In this document: in pieces, positions 59,301 through 64,000 of the stretch
Position numbering within the stretch: position 1 is the stretch's first letter
Layout of the letters: every line of letters begins with the position of its first letter
NCBI GenBank assembly: GCA_026874595.1
Contig: CM049307.1
Location: 3,993,579-4,057,578, forward strand
DNA from: Sipunculus nudus
Lineage: Eukaryota; Annelida; Sipuncula; Golfingiida; Sipunculidae
Length of the DNA stretch: 64,000 bases
Direction of reading: 5' to 3'
Position numbers and translations under genes: made by a program
The notes under the pieces: generated by a model
Databases searched by the model: none
What the model saw: only the letters and a program-made list of their open reading frames with translations
Told to the model about the DNA's origin: nothing

Positions 59301-62300
59301 GACGTTTATCAACAACTTCATACAGAACAAGGTTGTAAGTTGTGGTAGACGGATATCAACAACTTCATACAGAACAAGGATGTAATTAGTGGTAGACGGA
59401 TATCAACAACTTCATACAGAACAAGGATGTAATTAGTGGTAGACGTTTATCAACAACTTCATACAGAACAAGGTTGTAAGTAGTGGTAGACGTTTATCAA
59501 CAACTTCATACAGAACAAGGTTGTAAGTAGTGGTAGACGTTTATCAACAACTTCATACAGAACAAGGTTGTAAGTAGTGGTAGACGTTTATCAACAACTT
59601 CATACAGAACAAGGTTGTAAGTAGTGGTAGACGTTTATCAACAACTTCATACAGAACAAGGTTGTAAGTTGTGGTAGACGTTTATCAACAACTTCATACA
59701 GAACAAGGATGTAAGTAGTGGTAGACGTTTATCAACAATTTCGTACAGAACAAGGTTGTAAGTAGTGGTAGACGTTTATCAACAACTTCATACAGAACAA
59801 GGTTGTAAGTTGTGGTAGACGTTTATCAACAACTTCATACAGAACAAGGTTGTAAGTAGTGGGAGACGTTTATCAACAACTTCATACAGAACAAGGTTGT
59901 AAGTAGTGGTAGACGTTTATCAACAACTTCATACAGAACAAGGTTGTAAGTAGTGGTAGACGTTTATCAACAACTTCATACAGAACAAGGTTGTAAGTAG
60001 TGGTAGACGTTTATCAACAACTTCATACGCAACAAGGATGTAATTAGTGGTAGACGTTTATCAACAACTTCATACAGAACAAGGTTGTAAGTAGTGGTAG
60101 ACGTTTATCAACAACTTCATACAGAACAAGGTTGTAAGTAGTGGTAGACGTTTATCAACAACTTCATACAGAACAAGGTTGTAAGTAGTGGTAGACGTTT
60201 ATCAACAACTTCATACAGAACAAGGTTGTAAGTAGTGGTAGACGTTTATCAACAACTTCATACAGAACAAGGTTGTAAGTAGTGGTAGACGTTTATCAAC
60301 AACTTCATACAGAACAAGGTTGTAAATAGTGGTAGACGTTTATCAACAACTTCATACAGAACAAGGTTGTAAGTAGTGGTAGACGTTTATCAACAACTTC
60401 ATACAGAACAAGGTTGTAAGTAGTGGTAGACGTTTATCAACAACTTCATACAGAACAAGGTTGTAAGTAGTGGTAGACGTTTATCAACAACTTCATACAG
60501 AACAAGGTTGTAAGTAGTGGTAGACGTTTATCAACAACTTCATACAGAACAAGGTTGTAAGTAGTGGTAGACGTTTATCAACAACTTCATACAGAACAAG
60601 GTTGTAAGTAGTGGTAGACGTTTATCAACAACTTCATACAGAACAAGGTTGTAAGTAGTGGTAGACGTTTATCAACAACTTCATACGCAACAAGGATGTA
60701 ATTAGTGGTAGACGTTTATCAACAACTTCATACAGAACAAGGTTGTAAGTAGTGGTAGACGTTTATCAACAACTTAATACGCAACAAAGATGTAAGTAGT
60801 GGTAGACGGATATCAACAACTTTATACAGAACAAGGTTGTAAGTAGTGGTAGACGTTTATCAACAACTTCATACAGAACAAGGTTGTAAGTAGTGGTAGA
60901 CTGATATCAACAACTTCATACAGAACAAGGTTGTAAGTAGTGGTAGACGGATATCAACAACTTCATACAGAACAAGGTTGTCAGTAGTGGTAGACGGATA
61001 TCAACAACTTCATACAGAACAAGGTTGTAAGTAGTGGTAGACGTTTATCAACAACTTCATACAGAACAAGGTTGTAAGTAGTGGTAGACGTTTATCAACA
61101 ACTTCATACAGAACAAGGTTGTAAGTAGTGGTAGACGTTTATCAACAACTTCATACAGAACAAGGTTGTAAGTAGTGGTAGACGTTTATCAACAACTTCA
61201 CACGCAACAAGGATGTAATTAGTGGTAGACGTTTATCAACAACTTCATACAGAACAAGGTTGTAAGTAGTGGTAGACGTTTATCAACAACTTAATACGCA
61301 ACAAAGATGTAAGTAGTGGTAGACGGATATCAACAACTTCATACAGAACAAGGTTGTAAGTAGTGGTAGACGTTTATCAACAACTTCATACAGAACAAGG
61401 TTGTAAGTAGTGGTAGACTGATATCAACAACTTCATACAGAACAAGGTTGTAAGTAGTGGTAGACGTTTATCAACAACTTCATACAGAACAAGGTTGTAA
61501 GTAGTGGTAGACGTTTATCAACAACTTCATACAGAACAAGGTTGTAAGTAGTGGTAGACGTTTATCAACAACTTCATACAGAACAAGGTTGTAAGTAGTG
61601 GTAGACGTTTATCAACAACTTCATACGCAACAAGGATGTAATTAGTGGTAGACGTTTATCAACAACTTCATACAGAACAAGGTTGTAAGTAGTGGTAGAC
61701 GTTTATCAACAACTTAATACGCAACAAAGATGTAAGTAGTGGTAGACGGATATCAACAACTTCATACAGAACAAGGTTGTAAGTAGTGGTAGACGTTTAT
61801 CAACAACTTCATACAGAACAAGGTTGTAAGTAGTGGTAGACTGATATCAACAACTTCATACAGAACAAGGTTGTAAGTAGTGGTAGACGGATATCAACAA
61901 CTTCATACAGAACAAGGTTGTAAGTAGTGGTAGACGGATATCTACAACTTTAGACAGAAAAAGGTTTTAAATAGTGGTAGAAGTATTTCAACAACTTCTT
62001 ACAGAACACGGATGTGATTAGTGGTAGAAGTATATTAATAACTTCATACAGAAAAAGGACTGAAGAAGGGGTAAACGTATATCAACAGCTTCATACAGAA
62101 CAAGGTTGTAAGTAGTGGTAGACGGATATCTACAACTTTAGACAGAAAAAGGTTTTAAATAGTGGTAGAAGTATTTCAAAAACTTCTTACAGAACACGGA
62201 TGTGATTAGTGGTAGAAGTATATTAATAACTTCATACAGAAAAAGGATTGAAGAAGGGGTAAACGTATATCAACAGCTTCATACAGAACAAGGATGTAAG

Positions 62301-64000
62301 TAGTGGCCATGAAGATCCTTATGAAATGAACGTTAAACAGAAGGCAAAGGGAACAAAAGACGATCCAACCCTTATTCCTGGTAGAATTAGTGGTAGAAGT
62401 ATTTCAACAACTTCTTACAGAACACGGATGTGATTAGTGGTAGAAGTATATTAATAACTTCATACAGAAAAAGGATTGAAGAAGGGGTAAACGTATATCA
62501 ACAACTTCATACAGAACACGGATGTGATTAGTGGTAGAAGTATATTAATAACTTCATACAGAAAAAGGATTGAAGAAGGGGTAAACGTATATCAACAGCT
62601 TCATACAGAACAAGGTTGTAAGTAGTGGTAGACGGATATCTTCAACTTTAGACAGAAAAAGGTTTTAAATAGTGGTAGAAGTATTTCAACAACTTCTTAC
62701 AGAACACGGATGTGATTAGTGGTAGAAATATATTAATAACTTCATACAGAAAAAGGATTGAAGAAGGGGTAAGCGTATATCACCAACTTCATACAGAACA
62801 AGGATGTAAGTAGTGGTAGACGGATATCTACAACTTTAGAGAGAAAAAGGTTTTAAATAGTGGTAGAAGTATTTCAACAACTTCTTACAGAACACGGATG
62901 TGATTAGTGGTAGAAGTATATTAATAACATCATACAGAAAAAGGATTGAAGAAGGGGTAAACGTATATCACTAACTTCATACAGAACAAGGATGTAAGTA
63001 GTGGTAGACGGATATCTTCAACTTTATACAGAAAAAGGTTTTAAATAGTGGTAGAAGTATTTCAACAACTTCTTACAGAACACGGATGTGATTAGTGGTA
63101 GAAGTATATTAATAACTTCATACAGAAAAAGGATTGAAGAAGGGGTAAACGTATATCACCAACTTCATACAGAACAAGGATGTAAGTAGTGGTAGACGGA
63201 TATCTACAACTTTAGAGAGAAAAAGGTTTTAAATAGTGGTAGAAGTATTTCAACAACTTCTTACAGAACACGGATGTGATTAGTGGTAGAAGTATATTAA
63301 TAACTTCATACAGAAAAAGGATTGAAGAAGGGGTAAACGTATATCAACAACTTCATACAGAACACGGATGTGATTAGTGGTAGAAGTATATTAATAACTT
63401 CATACAGAAAAAGGATTGAAGAAGGGGTAAACGTATATCAACAGCTTCATACAGAACAAGGTTGTAAGTAGTGGTAGACGGATATCTTCAACTTTAGACA
63501 GAAAAAGGTTTTAAATAGTGGTAGAAGTATTTCAACAACTTCTTACAGAACACGGATGTGATTAGTGGTAGAAGTATATTAATAACTTCATACAGAAAAA
63601 GGATTGAAGAAGGGGTAAACGTATATCAACAGCTTCATACAGAACAAGGATGTAAGTAGTGGCCATGAAGATCCTTATGAAATGAACGTTAAACAGAGGG
63701 CAAAGGGAACAAAAGACGATCCAACCCTTATTCCTGGTAGAATTAGTGGTAGAAGTATTTCAACAACTTCTTACAGAACACGGATGTGATTAGTGGTAGA
63801 AGTATATTAATAACTTCATACAGAAAAAGGATTGAAGAAGGGGTAAACGTATATCAACAACTTCATACAGAACACGGATGTGATTAGTGGTAGAAGTATA
63901 TTAATAACTTCATACAGAAAAAGGATTGAAGAAGGGGTAAACGTATATCAACAGCTTCATACAGAACAAGGTTGTAAGTAGTGGTAGACGGATATCTTCA
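30699..64000 (+). CDS. nrf-6-like: Gene B: nrf-6-like acyltransferase paralogue, exons 1-10, continues beyond window
   Basis: Ten exons splice to about 503 residues without a stop. Residues 1-20 are a signal peptide ([17 protein letters not shown]). The NRF domain has the same cysteine pattern as gene A ([38 protein letters not shown]). A first helix and a long charged, glycine/asparagine-rich linker follow in exon 5. The acyltransferase-3 domain starts in exon 7 with [11 protein letters not shown] and LGH (around residues 352-366) and is visible to CQANWW and FIQNKD. The exons for the last helices (gene A exons 11-16) must lie beyond the 47-bp array that runs off the window end. Introns 9 and 10 are invaded by arrays built on the exon 9 and exon 10 donors, and introns 6 and 7 carry other arrays. 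If the array were collapsed or expanded in the assembly, the exons seen here would not change. Confidence 0.9.
30955..31439 (+). other. Gene B intron 1, first part
   Basis: No recognised element before the LINE remnant. Confidence 0.5.
31440..33010 (-). mobile_element. LINE (non-LTR retrotransposon) reverse transcriptase remnant
   Basis: Minus-strand translation gives pieces in order: SGKAAG followed by IPAEALKADI (about 32870-32820), a KAFDIAD-like catalytic-region piece (about 32465), [10 protein letters not shown] (about 32195, where functional copies have LDFADDL), LLYGSETW at about 31854, then KWGW-DHTLRKP and TWNPQGK (31680-31600). Many stops and frameshifts; dead. The C-terminal [22 protein letters not shown] pattern is typical of the abundant invertebrate LINE RT family often reported as RTE- or jockey-type. 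Confidence 0.85.
33180..35520 (-). mobile_element. Second gypsy retrotransposon remnant, conventional RT-RH-INT order
   Basis: On the minus strand, from high to low coordinates: RT palm with VVVDDILVH at about 35300-35270, thumb and RNase H with [11 protein letters not shown]-like and [17 protein letters not shown] (35140-34811), [13 protein letters not shown] at about 34820, a weak integrase core, then the integrase end [20 protein letters not shown] and [11 protein letters not shown] (33907-33710). A tail frame at 33487-33254 may be the pol C-terminus. Broken by stops and frameshifts. RT before integrase makes this a different family from the element at 1-2840. Confidence 0.82.
35755..37555. 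mobile_element. Foldback DNA element with about 60-bp inverted ends in intron 1 of gene B
   Basis: The left end (CCCCATTCCCACTTTCACGA, then GTTTGACGCAGAATC, about 35767-35800) is matched by the inverse complement of the right end (GATTCGGCGTCAAATTCGTG, then ATAGTGGGAACGGGG, about 37507-37545). Subterminal regions are rich in TCGTG/CACGA words. A third copy of the end lies internally at about 36133-36170. No transposase frame is visible. Within it, an approximate 170-bp duplication occurs around 36225-36500 (both copies contain TGTAGATTTGTAAATT). Confidence 0.65.
37556..38103 (+). other. Gene B intron 1, last part
   Basis: An AT microsatellite at 38041-38082 sits just before the exon 2 acceptor, whose polypyrimidine tract is CACTTTTTTTTATTTTTAG. 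No other element recognised. Confidence 0.55.
38104..38252 (+). CDS. Gene B exon 2 (NRF domain)
   Basis: It reads [18 protein letters not shown], then [14 protein letters not shown] and [10 protein letters not shown], with donor GTATTG. Length and phases equal gene A exon 2. Confidence 0.92.
38253..38658 (+). other. Gene B intron 2
   Basis: An AT microsatellite at about 38276-38318; otherwise plain AT-rich sequence. Confidence 0.6.
38659..38734 (+). CDS. Gene B exon 3 (NRF domain)
   Basis: It reads [18 protein letters not shown], then DVFALLK, with donor GTATGG. 76 nt as in gene A. Confidence 0.92.
38735..39166 (+). other. Gene B intron 3
   Basis: Nothing recognised. Confidence 0.6.
39167..39260 (+). 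CDS. Gene B exon 4 (end of NRF domain)
   Basis: The acceptor is TTTGACAG. It reads [19 protein letters not shown], then [12 protein letters not shown], ending in CT before GTACGT. One codon longer than gene A exon 4. Confidence 0.92.
39261..39595 (+). other. Gene B intron 4
   Basis: No repeat or gene. This is the counterpart of the intron that carries the 51-bp array in gene A; here it is only 335 bp and the acceptor (TTTACTTTGCAG) is single. Confidence 0.75.
39596..39897 (+). CDS. Gene B exon 5 (first membrane helix and charged linker)
   Basis: It reads [19 protein letters not shown], then [17 protein letters not shown] and a polar asparagine/glycine-rich linker, phase 1 before GTGAGG. It is the unexpanded relative of gene A exon 5 and shows what the ancestral junction looked like. 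Confidence 0.88.
40179..40262 (+). CDS. Gene B exon 6 (linker)
   Basis: The acceptor is AGCTGCAG. It reads [17 protein letters not shown], then [11 protein letters not shown], 84 nt, exit phase 1 before GTAAGA. Joins to GILRD of exon 7. Confidence 0.82.
40263..41107 (+). repeat. Gene B intron 6, first part with degenerate repeat
   Basis: From about 40680 to 41100, words such as CCGACCTAACACCATAGACA and AAACCGACCTAAC recur every 30-45 bp with much variation. The stretch leads into the 24-bp array and may be its older, unrelated neighbour. Confidence 0.7.
41108..44200 (+). repeat. 24-bp minisatellite in intron 6 of gene B (about 128 units)
   Basis: The consensus is AAGGAACACACCACGGGACA followed by AGTC, nearly always 24 bp. 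As 24 is divisible by 3, long frames stay open on both strands ([16 protein letters not shown]; minus strand [16 protein letters not shown]). These are not genes: every frame is equally repetitive and none has a domain. Rare marker variants (CGGAACAATTTTAAGGAA) at about 41799, 42133, 42800, 43399 and 44095 show higher-order block duplication. The unit has no splice-site or exon sequence. Confidence 0.95.
44200..44650 (+). repeat. About 56-bp degenerate repeat after the 24-bp array
   Basis: ATTGACAGTTGTTACTCGGA, then ATTGATTGACAAGACAACA and CTCTCTTGTAACG recur about seven times between 44203 and 44630, with truncated copies. No coding meaning. Confidence 0.85.
44651..45712 (+). other. Gene B intron 6, last part
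   Basis: No recognised element or gene. Confidence 0.5.
45713..45895 (+). CDS. Gene B exon 7 (start of acyltransferase-3 domain)
   Basis: It reads [17 protein letters not shown], then [17 protein letters not shown] and [15 protein letters not shown]. The donor is taken as GTAAGT at 45896, which keeps phase 1 and the same residue spacing as gene A; a GTGAGT three bases upstream would break the phase. 183 nt. Confidence 0.93.
46091..47211 (+). repeat. 50-bp minisatellite in intron 7 of gene B, part 1 (about 22 units)
   Basis: The unit is CTCATTCATCCGCTCGGACA then TGTGATATTTATGTACATTC and CCTGGCTCTG, strictly 50 bp. It is open in some frames ([18 protein letters not shown]-type), but without any domain. 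A Tigger-type element interrupts it, and four more units follow at 48414-48625, ending 15 bases before exon 8. Confidence 0.95.
47214..48411 (+). mobile_element. Tigger/pogo-type DNA transposon, internally deleted
   Basis: It starts CAGTGGAACCCCGCC and ends GGTTCCACTG, perfect inverted tips of about 12 bp, and is flanked by TA duplications (47212-47213 and 48412-48413). Removing it restores the 50-bp repeat unit (TATGTA then CATTCC). Subterminal GCGACCACCCC/ACGACCA words are mirrored near the far end. At 1198 bp it is too short for a full transposase, but 47913-48060 keeps a degraded CENP-B-like N-terminal helix-turn-helix ([14 protein letters not shown] and later [10 protein letters not shown]). 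It inserted after the array had formed. Confidence 0.88.
48414..48625 (+). repeat. 50-bp minisatellite, part 2 (about 4 units)
   Basis: Continuation of the array after the Tigger insertion, ending TATGTACATTCC just before the poly-T tract and acceptor TTTCTCTAG of exon 8. Confidence 0.93.
48641..48737 (+). CDS. Gene B exon 8
   Basis: It reads [19 protein letters not shown], then [15 protein letters not shown], donor GTTAGA. 97 nt as in gene A. Confidence 0.92.
48738..49518 (+). other. Gene B intron 8
   Basis: AT-rich; nothing recognised. Confidence 0.55.
49519..49626 (+). CDS. Gene B exon 9
   Basis: The acceptor is TTTTTCATAG. It reads [18 protein letters not shown], then [17 protein letters not shown], ending in CG before GTAAGT. 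108 nt. Read-through past the donor meets TAA at once (CGG TAA). The donor is the seed of the 33-bp array. Confidence 0.94.
49627..54430 (+). repeat. 33-bp minisatellite spanning the exon 9 donor of gene B (about 145 units)
   Basis: The unit is GTAAGTGTCGTGTGCTCAGT followed by CCCGGTAAATACG. Its end plus the next start, AATACG then GTAAGTGT, copies the exon 9 donor (CTTACG then GTAAGTGT), with no gap between the real donor and the first unit. Most units keep a strong GTAAGT donor. Each also contains CTCAG, so it resembles a 14-nt mini-exon. Higher-order blocks are visible: 264 bp (8 units) starting at about 49773, 50037 and 50301, and 295 bp at about 52871, 53166, 53461 and 53756. A block of about 1.1 kb is duplicated (50560-51506 and 51680-52677). 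Open frames on both strands are by-products of the 3n period. Confidence 0.96.
54431..54709 (+). other. Gene B intron 9, last part
   Basis: Plain AT-rich intron end with a normal polypyrimidine tract (GTTGTTTTTATTCTAG). Confidence 0.7.
54710..54869 (+). CDS. Gene B exon 10
   Basis: It reads [19 protein letters not shown], then [16 protein letters not shown] and [17 protein letters not shown], ending on a codon boundary before GTAAGT. 160 nt as in gene A. Its last 29 bases are the source of the exon part of the 47-bp array. Confidence 0.95.
62308..62379 (+). pseudogene. COX5B coding fragment in the satellite, copy 1
   Basis: Translation gives [14 protein letters not shown] followed by [10 protein letters not shown]. 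The DPY-x-M, seven residues, GTK-x-DP, x-L-x-P spacing is that of cytochrome c oxidase subunit 5B just before its zinc-binding part. Only about 24 codons are present, without flanking exon sequence or promoter, so it is a captured scrap and not a gene. It replaces part of a 47-bp unit (after GTAAGTAGTGG). Confidence 0.75.
63664..63735 (+). pseudogene. COX5B coding fragment in the satellite, copy 2
   Basis: Same fragment as at 62308, 1356 bp away, differing by A to G (KQK to KQR). The flanking repeat units are also the same, so it was copied together with a block of the array. Confidence 0.75.

Larger units (their letters stand above)
54841..64000 (+). repeat. 47-bp minisatellite spanning the exon 10 donor of gene B (about 195 units, continues)
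   Basis: Each unit has an exon part (TATCAACAACTTCATACAGA, then ACAAGGTT) equal to the last 29 nt of exon 10, and an intron part GTAAGTAGTGGTAGACG equal to the first bases of intron 10. The first unit is the real exon end. Most units keep GTAAGT with a good exon side. Blocks of 36 units (1692 bp) are duplicated, marked by AAGGCTGTAAG at 55945 and 57637. From about 61930 the array changes to a 188-bp higher-order repeat of four diverged units. As 47 is not divisible by 3, the array is closed in all frames. Confidence 0.97.
61930..64000 (+). repeat. 188-bp higher-order zone of the 47-bp array
   Basis: Starts of GACGGATATCT recur at 61933, 62121, 62631, 62819, 63007, 63195 and 63477, that is 188 bp or simple multiples of 47 apart. 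Of the four subunits only one keeps GTAAGT; the others read TTTTAAATAG, GTGATTAG and CTGAAGAAGG or TTGAAGAAGG at that place. This zone is more diverged from exon 10 than the middle of the array. Confidence 0.85.

Noticed and set aside
9971-64000. CRISPR array
   Set aside because: Units are contiguous and near-identical with no unique spacers, in a eukaryotic intron setting and with no cas genes.

Overview
The window is animal nuclear DNA. It holds spliced genes with GT-AG introns, many long introns, tandem-repeat arrays and decayed retroelements and DNA transposons. The mix (Gmr1-type gypsy, Penelope with GIY-YIG, a LINE, a Tigger-type element, tRNA-related SINEs, multicopy nrf-6-like genes) suggests a marine invertebrate, plausibly a lophotrochozoan such as a bivalve. 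That placement is inference.

Layout: 1-2840 is the decayed 3' part of a gypsy element with its LTR. 4143-27058 is gene A, a complete 16-exon nrf-6-like gene (N-terminal NRF domain plus multipass acyltransferase-3 domain, about 761 residues if exon 5 ends as proposed). 27059-30571 is intergenic. 30699 to beyond 64000 is gene B, a tandem paralogue in the same orientation; exons 1-10 are visible (about 503 residues). Wherever both genes are visible, exon phases match, and most exon lengths are identical. The pair arose by tandem duplication and then diverged, mostly in the introns.

About one third of the window is tandem repeat. The most striking point is where the arrays lie. Four of them have a repeat unit that spans an exon-intron junction, so each unit carries a copy of a real splice site plus a few coding bases. 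They are: a 51-bp unit at the exon 5 acceptor of gene A (about 58 copies), a 70-bp unit at the exon 16 acceptor of gene A (5 decoys plus the real site), a 33-bp unit at the exon 9 donor of gene B (about 145 copies), and a 47-bp unit at the exon 10 donor of gene B (about 195 copies, running off the window). The paralogous junction in the other gene has no array wherever it can be seen. I call these splice-junction satellites and regard them as the best candidate for an undescribed phenomenon here.

Other arrays (24-bp, 50-bp, 16-bp and minor ones) lie in introns with no exon sequence in the unit. One 47-bp array region also contains two copies of a fragment recognisable as cytochrome c oxidase subunit 5B coding sequence.

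Genes A and B should encode ER or plasma-membrane proteins of the nose-resistant-to-fluoxetine family, which is linked in C. elegans to lipid or yolk and drug transport. No bacterial operons, CRISPR arrays, rRNA genes or intact tRNA genes were seen.
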